DNA of 64,000 nucleotides from Bryocella elongata (GCF_900108185.1 NZ_FNVA01000004.1:186001-250000), one strand, 5' to 3'; shown: positions 55,395 to 64,000, numbered from the stretch's first letter. Program-made: numbers and translations. The notes: generated from the sequence alone by a model not told the origin.

Positions 55395-55769
55395 ATGCAA
55401 CTGAAAGCTCTTCGATTCTCCGCGATACGTTTTTCTGCCGCGCTGCTGCTCGCGCTTAGCTCGACCGCTGCGCTTGCACACTCCAAGCCCAAGATCATGC
55501 TGCCTGCACCGGACTCCACCGGGCCTGCGCCTGCGGAGCTGTCGGTGATCTTCTCCGAGCCTCTGATGGCGAAGTTCAGCAAGCTGGAGCTGACGGACGA
55601 AAAGGGCAAGGTCCTCAGCAAGGAGTCCTCGGTGCTCGATCCGAAGGACAGCAAGCACCTGACGCTGAAGCTGCCGAAGCTAGCGCCGGGGACGTACTAC
55701 GTGCATTGGGTTTCGGCGGCGGCGGACGGCCACCACATGGATGGCGACTACTCGTTCAACGTGAAGTAG
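55395..55769 (+). CDS. copC: Copper resistance protein CopC
   Basis: A 124-aa periplasmic copper carrier. Signal peptide MQLKALRFSAIRFSAALLLALSSTAALA; the mature protein begins HSKPKIMLPAPDS, whose N-terminal His is a Cu(II) ligand in CopC proteins. The beta-sandwich blocks ELSVIFSEPLMAKFSKLELTDEKG and GTYYVHWVSAAADGHHMDGDYSFNVK match the family, the latter carrying the second His-rich site (DGHHMDG). AAGGAAA precedes the ATG. It lies 46 bp after the Met/His-rich gene and 13 bp before copD. Confidence 0.92.
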   Translation: MQLKALRFSAIRFSAALLLALSSTAALAHSKPKIMLPAPDSTGPAPAELSVIFSEPLMAKFSKLELTDEKGKVLSKESSVLDPKDSKHLTLKLPKLAPGTYYVHWVSAAADGHHMDGDYSFNVK

Positions 55770-55782
55770 TTCTTCGAGCAGC

Positions 55783-56667
55783 GTGGACAACGTTCTTCTC
55801 CTCCGGGTGACAACCGTCGCCGCGACCGACGTCGCGATGGCGGTCGGAGTGGGTTGCGTGCTGACGGGCCGTTGGGTCGAGCTCTCGTCCTCGAGCCATT
55901 CCGAGCGGCTGCGGCAGCGGCTTGCCGTGCTCCGCATCTTTGCCGCGGTGCTGCTGGTGGTTGGAACGGCTGGGGCCCTGCTGGCGTTGGTGGCGGCATT
56001 CAGCGGGGCTGCGTCACTACGCGAGTTGCGGGTAGCGCTCCCGGACGTGCTGGCTACGGCTCCGGGCAGGGATGCTGCGGCGGTTCTGGCGGTGTCTTGC
56101 TTGGTGATGCTTTGTGCCGTAGCGGTCCGTGGCGGCGCGGGTTCGCGGTGGCTCTTGGCGGCGCTGTGGCTCGGGGTGATCGGGCTGCGCGCGGCGTCGG
56201 GACACGCGGTCGAGGAAGGCCCGATGACCGCGGCCGTGGCCTGGCAGGGAATCCACCTGTTGGGGATCACCGCGTGGAGCGGTGCGGTGCTGGTGTCAGG
56301 GTGTGTCCTATCGCTCGTGACGGCCCCTCAGGAGGCACGTGGGCTCGTGGCACGCCTCTCACGGGACGCCACGGCTGGGTTGCTGCTGGTGGTCGTCTCC
56401 GGGACGGTAAAGACGTACACCACCCTCGCCCCGACCCACCATGTTTTGCCGCTGGATCCGTGGACGCGCGTGCTTGCCTTCAAGCTGGTGGCCGTCGCGG
56501 TTGCACTCGTTTGCGGGGCCAGCAGCAGAGCGCAGCTGCGGGCGCCGGTATGGGGGGACGCCGAGAGTGGACGGATCAGGATCTATCTCGTGCTGGAAAG
56601 CTTTGCGATGCTGCTGATCCTGGTGCTGTCGGCGTGGCTCGGGAGTACGGAGCTGCCGGGCGGTTGA
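55783..56667 (+). CDS. copD: CopD family copper transport membrane protein
   Basis: A 294-aa membrane protein with about eight helices. The CopD-typical region is VAWQGIHLLGITAWSGAVLVSG (His and Trp in a helix), followed by SRDATAGLLLVVVSGTVKTYTTLAP and WTRVLAFKLVAVAVALVCGASSR. It normally receives copper from CopC and moves it into the cytoplasm. GTG start at 55783, 13 bp after the copC stop. The N-terminal third is less conserved. Confidence 0.87.
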   Translation: MDNVLLLRVTTVAATDVAMAVGVGCVLTGRWVELSSSSHSERLRQRLAVLRIFAAVLLVVGTAGALLALVAAFSGAASLRELRVALPDVLATAPGRDAAAVLAVSCLVMLCAVAVRGGAGSRWLLAALWLGVIGLRAASGHAVEEGPMTAAVAWQGIHLLGITAWSGAVLVSGCVLSLVTAPQEARGLVARLSRDATAGLLLVVVSGTVKTYTTLAPTHHVLPLDPWTRVLAFKLVAVAVALVCGASSRAQLRAPVWGDAESGRIRIYLVLESFAMLLILVLSAWLGSTELPGG

Positions 56668-56861
56668 GCTGGATTTGAAAGCTGACCGGCTTGCCTAACG
56701 TGCTGCATGGAGGGCGGTTCTATCGTGCGGCGCTCGGACCATCGCTTGATACGCGAGCATTATCTTTCGGTTGAGGGGTATCGTCAGGCCACGGGATGTG
56801 GCAGCCTGTCATCCAAGTAAGAGATGCCGGTTCGGTGACGGCGCGGAAGGTGGTGGATTGG

Positions 56862-57098
56862 ATGGCCGAGCGTACCCGGAGCGAAGTGAAGCGGACCCAG
56901 GTATTGCGCCCAATGGTGGACCCCGGTCCTGCCCGTCCGATCACGTACGTGTTTGTGGCTCTGTTGACGGCGAGTTTCCTCGCGGTCGGACTGAGCATGG
57001 TGCGTCATCACTTTCTTACGTGCGAGGGGACCAACTATTACAGCGAGTATGTGTCGACGCCATGGCACTTTGAAGCGTCCATCTCGCCATTCCACTAG
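56862..57098 (+). CDS. Possible small membrane protein
   Basis: A 78-aa frame with one membrane helix (PITYVFVALLTASFLAVGLSMV, residues about 27-48) preceded by a charged N-terminus (MAERTRSEVKRTQVLRPM). A GGTGG lies about six bases before the ATG at 56862. The tail is Ser/His/Phe-rich. Located in a 500-bp gap between copD and the pyrimidine operon, with no recognisable family. Real or not cannot be settled from sequence alone; the helix and ribosome site are in its favour. Confidence 0.4.
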   Translation: MAERTRSEVKRTQVLRPMVDPGPARPITYVFVALLTASFLAVGLSMVRHHFLTCEGTNYYSEYVSTPWHFEASISPFH

Positions 57099-57164
57099 GA
57101 CGAAGCGAAGGTTGAGGAGCCTACCGGTTTGCAGGCTGGCGGCCGGTCTGCAAGGATGGTGCGC

Positions 57165-58421
57165 ATGATCGATTCGCATCGCGCCTTGCAGCACCTTGAT
57201 GAGCTGAGAGCTCTGACCGCAGACGACATGGGAGCCCAGCGCGTGGCGTGGACGCCGACGTGGCTGAAGGCCCGCGACTGGTTTCAGACAAAGATTGACG
57301 GTCTGCGGGCCGATTGGGCCCCCGCTCTCGAAGACCATTACGACGCTGCCGGGAATCACTGGGTCACGTTGCCGGGTGAGTCGTCCAGAGCGCTTGTCCT
57401 GGGATCACACCTGGACTCCGTGCCCAATGGTGGCTGGCTGGATGGCTGCCTGGGCGTGATTGCTGGCTTCGAGGCGCTGACGGCCATCGCAAAGCAGTAC
57501 AACGGTAGACCGCCCGTTACGGTGAAGCTGGTGGACTGGGCTGATGAAGAGGGGGCGCGCTTCGGGCGTAGTCTCTTTGGTTCGTCGGCGTTTGCCGGGA
57601 CTCATAGCATTGCAGCCGACCGTGTGCGAACGGATCGCGATGGCGTGACCTACGAGGCGGCGCTGAAATCGTGCGGCGTAGACGTTGAGAAGATCGGCGA
57701 CGCGGCGAGCGAGCAGAAGGAGCTCGCGGCGTATTTTGAACTGCACATCGAGCAGGGGCCGATCCTGGAGCGTTTGGGAAAGCCGCTGGGCGTGGTACAG
57801 GGCACCAAGGGCGTGGAGCGCTGGGCGATTACGTTCCACGGGCAGGAGGCGCACTCGGGCTCGACGCCGATGGAGGCGCGGCGAGATGCGCTGGCCGCCG
57901 CTGCGAAGCTCGCGCTGGAGATCCGGCCCATCGCGCGCAAACATCCCCAGAGCGTAGCGACGATGGGCAGCGTGAAGACCTTTCCCGGCATCGTGACGGC
58001 GGTGGTTGGCCGATGCGAGTGCACGCTGGACATGCGTGACCTTGATGCGACGGTGCTGGCATCGATGCTGGGCGATGCGCGGGAGGCCAGCGAGCGCTTC
58101 GCGGTGGAAGAGGGGTGCACGGTGGAGTGGGCGAAGATATGGTCGATCGAGCCGATTCCGTTCGATCCGCACCTGATCGCGCTGTGCGATGAGGCGATCG
58201 TCGAGGTTGCCGGCACGAGTGAGCATCTGCCTTCCGGTCCTCTGCACGATGCAGCGGAGGTGGCGCGCGTGGGTATACCGACGGTGATGATGTTCGTTCA
58301 ATCGCTGAATGGGCTGAGCCACAATCGAGCGGAGGACACGAAGCGGGAGCATCTCGAGCAGGCGATCGAGGCCTTCCATGGCCTCGCTGAGAAGGTGATT
58401 GCCTGGATGGCGGCGAGTTGA
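57165..58421 (+). CDS. Zn-dependent hydantoinase/carbamoylase (beta-ureidopropionase-like, M20)
   Basis: A 418-aa M20-family amidase. Metal ligands are visible: VLGSHLDSVPNGGWLDGCLGV (His, Asp), WADEEGARFG (Glu pair), FELHIEQGPILE (His) and NGLSHNRAED (His). The dimer domain GVERWAITFHGQEAHSGSTPMEARRDAL is standard. Relatives hydrolyse N-carbamoyl amino acids, beta-ureidopropionate or allantoate. Because preT, preA and dihydropyrimidinase follow, N-carbamoyl-beta-alanine is the likeliest substrate, completing uracil breakdown. AGGA eight bases before the ATG at 57165 sets the start. 235 bp separate it from preT, which may have its own promoter. Confidence 0.88.
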   Translation: MIDSHRALQHLDELRALTADDMGAQRVAWTPTWLKARDWFQTKIDGLRADWAPALEDHYDAAGNHWVTLPGESSRALVLGSHLDSVPNGGWLDGCLGVIAGFEALTAIAKQYNGRPPVTVKLVDWADEEGARFGRSLFGSSAFAGTHSIAADRVRTDRDGVTYEAALKSCGVDVEKIGDAASEQKELAAYFELHIEQGPILERLGKPLGVVQGTKGVERWAITFHGQEAHSGSTPMEARRDALAAAAKLALEIRPIARKHPQSVATMGSVKTFPGIVTAVVGRCECTLDMRDLDATVLASMLGDAREASERFAVEEGCTVEWAKIWSIEPIPFDPHLIALCDEAIVEVAGTSEHLPSGPLHDAAEVARVGIPTVMMFVQSLNGLSHNRAEDTKREHLEQAIEAFHGLAEKVIAWMAAS

Positions 58422-58656
58422 TATCGCAGCGGGTGGAGGGTGACGTTGCAGGTTCGTCACACCGCTCGCTGCAAAAATGTTGCATAATCGATCCTTCCGC
58501 AAACGACGGCGGAGCTCCACGGCAACGCGGCGCATAGAGCGCACGCGGGGCCTTCTGTTTTTGGACACCCGAATTTGTCCTTGAACGCTTGAGTTACGGT
58601 GCGGCGGTTCTCAGTTGGAGAGCCCATCGCACGACGGCAGGAGACGTGAGAACACG

Positions 58657-60009
58657 ATGAGTGGAATGACGAACAGTCACGGGCGCTTTCAAGCGCAGTC
58701 GCCGGGATCGCCTGAGATCGCGGCACGGTTTCCGGATCTGCATCCGGCCTTCGATCCAACCGCCGCCGTGGTGGAAGCGAACCGTTGCCTCTACTGCTTC
58801 GACGCCCCTTGCGCGCAGGCCTGTCCGACGCACATCGATGTGCCGAAGTTCATCAAGAAGATTGCCAGCGACAATCTCGAGGGCTCGGCGCGGACGATTC
58901 TGGAGGCCAACATCCTCGGCGCGAGTTGCTCGCGTGCGTGCCCGGTGGAGGTGCTTTGCGAAGGCGCCTGCGTGCTGCACCGGTACAACAAGCAGCCGAT
59001 TGAGATCGCAAAGCTGCAGCGCTTCGCGATGGACACTCTTTATGCGAGCGGCACGCCGCATCCATTTACGCCGGGCGCTGATGCGGGCAAGAGTGTTGCG
59101 CTCATTGGCGGTGGTCCTGCATCGCTGGCTTGCGCTGCGGAGCTTCGTCGCCACGGTATTCGCGCGCAGATTTACGATGCGCGACCGCTGCCGGGTGGCC
59201 TGAATACCTATGGCATTGCGGAGTACAAGCTGCCGCTGGCGGAGAGCCTGCGGGAGATCGATATGCTGACGCAGCTGGGCGTGGAGTTCCACTTCAACTC
59301 GTGGATCGATGCTGAGGGGCTGGCGAAGCTTGAAGCTGAGAACGATGCTGTCTTCCTCGGTATGGGGCTCGGCGCGATCCACAAGCTGGGCATCGCGGGG
59401 GAGGAGAAGAGCGGCGTAACGAACGCGCTCGACTTCATCGCCGGCTATAAGAGCGGGAGCATCGACAGTGTGCCTCCGAAGGTTGCCGTGATTGGTGCGG
59501 GCAACACAGCGATCGATGCGGCTAACGCCGCTGTGCGGCTCGGCGCGACCGAGGTGCACATGATCTATCGCCGCGGGCCGGAGCAGATGTCGGCGTTCGC
59601 ATTTGAGTATGAACATGCGAAACAGGAGGGCGTTCGCTTCCTGTGGCACGTTGCACCGAAGGGGCTTGTTGGAGAGGACCTCGTTGAAGCGATGGAGTTG
59701 ATGCGGTTGGTCCCCAGCGAGGATGGTTCGCTGGTGCCGAGGCCGGAGGAAGACTTCACCCTGGATCTCGACCTGGTGATCCTTGCAATCGGTCAATCGA
59801 CACACACGGAGTTTCTCAAGGGTGGAAGCGTGAAGCTGGAACGCGGGCGCGTGGTGATCGATCGCGCAACGGGACAGACGACGAACGCGAAATACTTTGC
59901 CGGCGGCGACTGTGCGAATGGTGGCCGCGAGGTGGTGGACGCGGTTGCGGATGGCAAACGCGCGGGCGTGGGAATCGCAGCATGGCTCGCAGAAAAGAAG
60001 GAGGCTTAA
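58657..60009 (+). CDS. preT: Dihydropyrimidine dehydrogenase subunit PreT
   Basis: A 450-aa flavoprotein that passes electrons from NAD(P)H to PreA. N-terminal Cys-rich FeS segment: NRCLYCFDAPCAQACPTHIDVP and CSRACPVEVLCEGACVL (residues about 40-105). FAD-binding GGGPASLACAAELRRHG and NAD(P)H-binding VIGAGNTAIDAANAAVRLG follow, ending with YFAGGDCANGGREVVDAV. It is homologous to the glutamate synthase small subunit. Start at the ATG at 58657. Its TAA overlaps the ATG of preA (TAATG). Confidence 0.93.
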   Translation: MSGMTNSHGRFQAQSPGSPEIAARFPDLHPAFDPTAAVVEANRCLYCFDAPCAQACPTHIDVPKFIKKIASDNLEGSARTILEANILGASCSRACPVEVLCEGACVLHRYNKQPIEIAKLQRFAMDTLYASGTPHPFTPGADAGKSVALIGGGPASLACAAELRRHGIRAQIYDARPLPGGLNTYGIAEYKLPLAESLREIDMLTQLGVEFHFNSWIDAEGLAKLEAENDAVFLGMGLGAIHKLGIAGEEKSGVTNALDFIAGYKSGSIDSVPPKVAVIGAGNTAIDAANAAVRLGATEVHMIYRRGPEQMSAFAFEYEHAKQEGVRFLWHVAPKGLVGEDLVEAMELMRLVPSEDGSLVPRPEEDFTLDLDLVILAIGQSTHTEFLKGGSVKLERGRVVIDRATGQTTNAKYFAGGDCANGGREVVDAVADGKRAGVGIAAWLAEKKEA

Positions 60010-61421
60010 TGCCGACACTTGAGACGACATTCGCGGGCATCAAGTGCCTGAACCCCTTCTGGCTGGCGAGTGCGCCGCCTACGAACTGCGGTGAGCAGAT
60101 TATGCGGGCGTTCGATGCGGGCTGGGGTGGCGCGGTGTGGAAGACGATCGGTGCACCGGTACGCAACGTGAGCTCGCGCTACAGCGCGATGGATCTGAAC
60201 GGGCAGAAGATGGTGGGCTTTAACAACATCGAGCTCATCAGCGACCGGCCGACGGAGTTGAACCTGCGTGAGATCGCGGAGGTGAAGCGGCGTTATCCGA
60301 AGCACGTGGTGATCGCGTCGCTCATGGTGGAGTCGAACCGCGAGGCGTGGCATGACATCGTGAAGCGCGCCGAAGATGCAGGAGCGGATGGGCTGGAGCT
60401 GAACTTCGGTTGTCCGCATGGCATGAGCGAGCGCGGTATGGGCTCGGCTGTGGGGCAGGTGCCGGAGTATTGTGCGCAGATCACGAGTTGGGTAAAGGAA
60501 GCCGCGCGCACGCCGGTGATTGTGAAGCTGACGCCCAACATCTCGGATATCCGCATGCCTGCTCGCGCGGCGAAAAAGGGCGGCGCGGATGCGGTGAGTG
60601 CGATCAACACGATCAACTCGATTACGGGTATTGATCTCGACACGCTGGAGCCGAGGCCCAAGGTCGATGGCAAGAGCTCGCATGGTGGCTACTGTGGGCC
60701 TGCGGTGAAGCCCATCGCGCTGAACATGGTGCAGCAGGTGATGAGCGATCCTGAAGTCGGGTTACCGCTCTCGGGTATCGGTGGCATCGGTACATGGCAG
60801 GACGCGGCAGAGTTCATCCTGCTGGGTGCGGGTAATGTGCAGGTGTGCACTGCGGCGATGCATTACGGCTATCGCATCGTGGAAGACATGAAGGATGGGC
60901 TGCTCTCGTGGATGAAGCGCAAGGGCTACGAGACCATTGATGACTTCCGCGGACTCAGCCTGCCGCGTGTGACGGAGTGGAAGCACCTGAACCTGAACTA
61001 CAACGTCGTCGCGCGCATCCATGAGAGCAAGTGCATTGGGTGCCAGCTCTGTTACACCGCGTGTTGGGACGGAGCGCACCAGTGCATCCATCTTGATCGC
61101 GCGGAGGCGACGCAGGATGTAAACACCTCGCCTCAGCAGATTGCAGCGGCGGCACCGAAGAGCATTACTGTCACTCCGATTCCGAAGCTCGACATGAGCG
61201 GCCTGGGAGAGACAGGACCGTACGCTACCCCGCTGGCGCGTATCCCTCGCGTGGATGAACATCATTGCGTGGGCTGCAACCTGTGCTCGCTGGTGTGCCC
61301 GGTGCCGGGATGCATCACGATGGAGCAGGTGCCGAACGATCTGCCTATGGAGACGTGGGCGGGGAAGACTGCGGCAGGGTATGTGCCGGAGGGCATTACG
61401 GGGCCGAAGGATTTGTTTTGA
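60009..61421 (+). CDS. preA: NAD-dependent dihydropyrimidine dehydrogenase subunit PreA
   Basis: A 470-aa FMN/FeS enzyme reducing uracil and thymine to dihydropyrimidines. FMN barrel (FWLASAPPTNCGEQI, ...) with the active-site loop ELNFGCPHGMSERGMGSAVGQ; the Cys of GCPHGM is the catalytic acid. KLTPNISDI and SGIGGIGTWQDAAEFILLGA complete the barrel. The C-terminus carries two [4Fe-4S] motifs, CIGCQLCYTACWDGAHQC and CVGCNLCSLVCPVPGC. The ORF overlaps preT by 1 bp and the small membrane-protein gene by 4 bp. Confidence 0.95.
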   Translation: MPTLETTFAGIKCLNPFWLASAPPTNCGEQIMRAFDAGWGGAVWKTIGAPVRNVSSRYSAMDLNGQKMVGFNNIELISDRPTELNLREIAEVKRRYPKHVVIASLMVESNREAWHDIVKRAEDAGADGLELNFGCPHGMSERGMGSAVGQVPEYCAQITSWVKEAARTPVIVKLTPNISDIRMPARAAKKGGADAVSAINTINSITGIDLDTLEPRPKVDGKSSHGGYCGPAVKPIALNMVQQVMSDPEVGLPLSGIGGIGTWQDAAEFILLGAGNVQVCTAAMHYGYRIVEDMKDGLLSWMKRKGYETIDDFRGLSLPRVTEWKHLNLNYNVVARIHESKCIGCQLCYTACWDGAHQCIHLDRAEATQDVNTSPQQIAAAAPKSITVTPIPKLDMSGLGETGPYATPLARIPRVDEHHCVGCNLCSLVCPVPGCITMEQVPNDLPMETWAGKTAAGYVPEGITGPKDLF

Positions 61422-61741
61422 GCGAATTCGCAGAGGTCAATTTGAGCTCAGGATCAGTTTGGACGAGAATTGGGCGTTGGGTTCCGCGTCCGGTGTGGGC
61501 TGCTGTTCTGGCCATATCCTTCACGGCCTTGTGCGGATGGGGCTATCTTCACTTTAGCCCTGCGTTCACAATTCTGGGAGCTCCTGGAGTTCTGGCGTAT
61601 CTCGCGATCAGTCAGACGGATTCAGAGGACGGAGTAGCTAAGCTGATGCTGGAGGCGCTGTATGTCCTCGTGAATAGCCTCTTCTACTATTTTGTCATCC
61701 GCTTTATTCAAAGGCGGCTACTTCGAAAAGCGCTGCGATAG
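61418..61741 (+). CDS. Small integral membrane protein in pyrimidine operon
   Basis: A 107-aa frame starting with TTG at 61418, overlapping the preA stop by 4 bp (TTGA). Three helices are likely: RPVWAAVLAISFTALCGWGY, FTILGAPGVLAYLAIS and LMLEALYVLVNSLFYYFVIRF, followed by a basic tail (RRLLRKALR). It fits exactly between preA and the dihydropyrimidinase, with the same coupling style as the permease gene downstream, which supports expression. No family recognised. A weaker TTG at 61442 is an alternative start. Confidence 0.6.
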   Translation: MSEFAEVNLSSGSVWTRIGRWVPRPVWAAVLAISFTALCGWGYLHFSPAFTILGAPGVLAYLAISQTDSEDGVAKLMLEALYVLVNSLFYYFVIRFIQRRLLRKALR

Positions 61742-61748
61742 GACGGAC

Positions 61749-63161
61749 ATGGGAACTCTGATCAAGAACGGAACGGTTGTTAATGCAGATGGCTCGGCGA
61801 AGCTGGATGTGCTCATCGACGGCGAGAAGATCGCTGCAGTCGGCCTGGGGCTGAGCGAAGACGGGCATGAGGTCGTTGATGCGACCGGACTGCTGGTGAT
61901 GCCGGGTGGCATCGATGTGCATACGCATCTCGATATGCCGTTTGGTGGTACGACCTCGGCCGATGACTACACGAGCGGCACGCAGGCTGCGGCCATTGGC
62001 GGGACGACGACCGTCATTGATTTTGCACTGCAGAACCAAGCGAGCACGCTGAAGGATGCGCTTGCGACGTGGCTGAAGAAGTCCGATGGCAAGGCGTGCG
62101 TGGACTTCTCGCTGCACATGGCGGTGACGAATCTGCATGGCAAAGATGGTGAAGAGACGTTGGCAGAGATGGAGGAGATGGTGCGGTTCGGCATCACCAG
62201 CTTCAAGCTCTTCATGGCGTATCCGAACGTGCTGATGATCAATGACGAGCTGATGTTTCGCGTGATGCAGAAGGCCGCGGCGCTGAACTCGCTGTGCCTG
62301 ATTCACGCCGAGAATGGGAGTGCGATCGATGTGGTGGTCTCCCAGATGATCGCGGAGGGCAAGACGGAGCCGCACTATCACGCGCTCTCGCGCTCACCGA
62401 AGGCGGAGGCCGAGGCGACGCACCGCTCGATTGCACTGGCTGATATGGCCGGTGCTGCGGTGTATATCGTGCATCTCTCGAACGAAGATGCGTTGGCCGC
62501 CTTCAAGTTCATGCAGGGCCGTGGCGCAAAGTGTCTGGCAGAGACGTGCATTCAGTACCTCGTGCTTTCGATCGAGGACCAGATGCCGGGTAGGAGCTGG
62601 GACGAAGCGAAGTTTGTCTTCACTCCGCCACTGCGGGAGAAGCGCAACCAGGCTCCGCTGTGGGAAGCACTTGCCGATAACACGCTTGCGGTCGTCTCCA
62701 CCGATCATTGCCCGTTCACGATGGAGCAGAAGGCGCTGGGCAAGGGGGACTTTCGCAAGATACCGAATGGTGGCCCAGGGATCGAGAACCGCTTGCAGAT
62801 CCTGTGGCACTTCGGCGTGAACACCGGTCGCATCACTCCGGAGAAGTTTGTCGAGTTGGCTGCGACGGCTCCTGCGAAGATCTTTGGCATGGAGGCGCAC
62901 AAGGGAGTGATTCGTGTTGGTGTGGACGGCGACATTCTGTTGTGGGACCCGAAGGCGGAGTACACGATCAGTGCGAAGACGCAGCGCATGGCGACCGATT
63001 ACTCGATGTTTGAAGGCTGGACGGTGAAGGGGAATGCGGCGAAGGTCTTCTCGCGCGGGGAGCTTGTGGTGGATAACACGACGCGGCCCGGTGAGTTTCT
63101 TGGAGCAACAGGCCGAGGCCGGTTTGTGAGGCGCGAAGCGAATGCCGGAGGATTTGCTTGA
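61749..63161 (+). CDS. hydA: Dihydropyrimidinase
   Basis: A 470-aa amidohydrolase opening dihydrouracil to N-carbamoyl-beta-alanine. Zinc site: GGIDVHTHLDMPFGG (HxH), SFKLFMAYPN (the carboxylated Lys), CLIHAENGSA (His), VYIVHLSNEDAL (His) and VVSTDHCPFTMEQK (Asp). Start at the ATG at 61749, where AGGACGGAC lies upstream. Length and order match bacterial HydA/PydB. It follows preA and the small membrane protein and ends in a TTGA overlap with the permease gene. Confidence 0.93.
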   Translation: MGTLIKNGTVVNADGSAKLDVLIDGEKIAAVGLGLSEDGHEVVDATGLLVMPGGIDVHTHLDMPFGGTTSADDYTSGTQAAAIGGTTTVIDFALQNQASTLKDALATWLKKSDGKACVDFSLHMAVTNLHGKDGEETLAEMEEMVRFGITSFKLFMAYPNVLMINDELMFRVMQKAAALNSLCLIHAENGSAIDVVVSQMIAEGKTEPHYHALSRSPKAEAEATHRSIALADMAGAAVYIVHLSNEDALAAFKFMQGRGAKCLAETCIQYLVLSIEDQMPGRSWDEAKFVFTPPLREKRNQAPLWEALADNTLAVVSTDHCPFTMEQKALGKGDFRKIPNGGPGIENRLQILWHFGVNTGRITPEKFVELAATAPAKIFGMEAHKGVIRVGVDGDILLWDPKAEYTISAKTQRMATDYSMFEGWTVKGNAAKVFSRGELVVDNTTRPGEFLGATGRGRFVRREANAGGFA

Positions 63162-64000
63162 TCTCTTACGACTCGGTACTTACTTCCGATCCCGGCGCAC
63201 CGCACCGAAGTGAAGGCGCGGCGGTGGCGCCGGACGCGCGCTTGTACAACGCGGACCTTGCGCCGACCGAGAAGTCGCAGCGAACGTGGACGACGTATAA
63301 CTACATCGCGCTGTGGTTTTCGATGTCGATGGAGGTGACGACGTACATGCTGGCGGCGAGTTTGATCGCTGGCGGCATGAACTGGAAGCAGGCAGTGTTT
63401 ACGATCCTGCTTGGCAACCTGATCGTGCTGGTCCCGATGTTGCTGAACGCGCATGCGGGCGCGAAGTACGGCATACCGTTTCCCGTGTTTGTGCGCGCGA
63501 GCTTTGGTCCACTGGGCGCGAATGTGCCGGCGCTGCTGCGTGCGGTTGTGGCGTGCGGTTGGTTCGGGATTCAGTCGTGGATCGGCGGCACCGCGATCGC
63601 GCAGATGGTGAATGTGCTTGCACCGTCTACCGTTGGGCAGCCTTGGGTGGTGTGGCTGTGCTTCCTGGGCTTCTGGCTGTTGAACATGCTGGTGGTGTGG
63701 AACGGCGTCGAGTCGATCCGATTCCTACAGAGTTACTCCGTGCCAGTGATGTTTGTGCTCTCGGCGTTGCTGCTGTTCTTCATGCTGCGGAAGGCTGGAG
63801 GGTTCGGACCGATGCTGGCGGCACCGGATCACTTTGCCACGAGCGGCGCGTTCTGGAAGTTCTTCTTTCCTTCGCTGACGGCGATGGTGGGGTACTGGGC
63901 GACGTTGTCGCTGAATATCCCTGACTTCACGCGCTACGCGAAGAACCAGGAGGCGCAGATCGTCGGACAGGCATTCGGGCTGCCTGTTGCGATGGTGACG
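63158..64000 (+). CDS. NCS1 family nucleobase permease (cut by window edge)
   Basis: Starts TTG at 63158 with GGAGG six bases upstream and overlaps the dihydropyrimidinase stop by 4 bp; 281 codons are visible before the window ends. NCS1 hallmarks: RLYNADLAPTEKSQRTWTTYNYIALWFSMSMEV (residues 27-59, in blocks), NAHAGAKYGIPFPVFVRASFG, GWFGIQSWIGGTAI, and SLNIPDFTRYAKNQEAQIVGQ. These are shared with uracil/allantoin/hydantoin importers of the Mhp1/PucI group. In this operon it should import uracil, thymine or the dihydro/hydantoin form. C-terminal helices lie outside the window. Confidence 0.9.
   Translation, partial: MISYDSVLTSDPGAPHRSEGAAVAPDARLYNADLAPTEKSQRTWTTYNYIALWFSMSMEVTTYMLAASLIAGGMNWKQAVFTILLGNLIVLVPMLLNAHAGAKYGIPFPVFVRASFGPLGANVPALLRAVVACGWFGIQSWIGGTAIAQMVNVLAPSTVGQPWVVWLCFLGFWLLNMLVVWNGVESIRFLQSYSVPVMFVLSALLLFFMLRKAGGFGPMLAAPDHFATSGAFWKFFFPSLTAMVGYWATLSLNIPDFTRYAKNQEAQIVGQAFGLPVAMVT

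Overview
The window looks like a chromosomal segment of a GC-rich acidobacterium, probably class Terriglobia (Granulicella/Terriglobus/Edaphobacter-like). This is inferred from gene families that I recall mainly from that group: a 7-TM protein with an anchored partner, an XRE regulator with an S24-like tail, tandem-domain ThyX, and a split b/b' ATP synthase operon. Supporting signs are menaquinone-type UbiE/MenG, frequent GTG/TTG starts and Tat-exported enzymes. No IS element, prophage, CRISPR array or rRNA operon is visible. There is one tRNA (Ser-CGA).

Layout. 1-4.4 kb: the end of a PASTA-domain gene, a small conserved gene, a TetR/pyridoxal-reductase divergent pair, and an exported protein plus TetR pair preceded by an 18-bp palindrome. 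4.5-11.6 kb: a colinear minus-strand run bla-terC-aroB-ubiE-CDF-cysK-cysE. 11.7-18.6 kb: a QC-like M28 peptidase, a Tat operon, two lipoproteins and a DegT-family aminotransferase. 18.8-27.5 kb: hfq-hflX, then an F-type ATP synthase operon atpF'-F-H-A-G-D-C that lacks the a and c subunits and closes with a strong terminator. 27.6-31.7 kb: a Tat-exported phosphoesterase, then a base-composition-shifted islet with a PIN-like DUF5615 protein and an unknown protein, repeat-rich spacer DNA and an orphan adenine methyltransferase. 31.8-39.2 kb: 3-hydroxyacyl-CoA dehydrogenase, MaoC hydratase, a YycJ-like MBL protein, a zinc-finger membrane protein next to a rhomboid protease, an XRE regulator, fabG and a tandem ThyX.

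39.6-41.9 kb is the most intriguing stretch. A 57-aa secreted peptide gene lies 3 bp from a seven-helix membrane protein, which overlaps a gene for a membrane-anchored helical protein. Facing them is an HTH regulator whose S24-like domain lacks catalytic residues. This has the layout of a peptide-sensing or peptide-export module. 42.4-47 kb: a queuosine-precursor transporter, recA with its own promoter and a leader of alternative hairpins, tRNA-Ser, a LysR regulator and a DUF885 lipoprotein. 47.2-54.2 kb: a MacB-type ABC cassette with one ATPase and three tandem permeases, and a divergent M20 hydrolase. 54.5-56.7 kb: a copper-handling trio (Met/His-rich secreted protein, CopC, CopD). 57.1-64 kb: a reductive pyrimidine catabolism operon (carbamoyl-amide hydrolase, PreT, PreA, small membrane protein, dihydropyrimidinase, NCS1 permease running off the end), tightly coupled by TTGA and TAATG overlaps.

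Several spacers carry short dispersed or self-similar repeats, including a CTTCGACT...CGCTCAGRATGAC family with four copies. Start codons were chosen from Shine-Dalgarno spacing and family alignment from memory. No database search was run.
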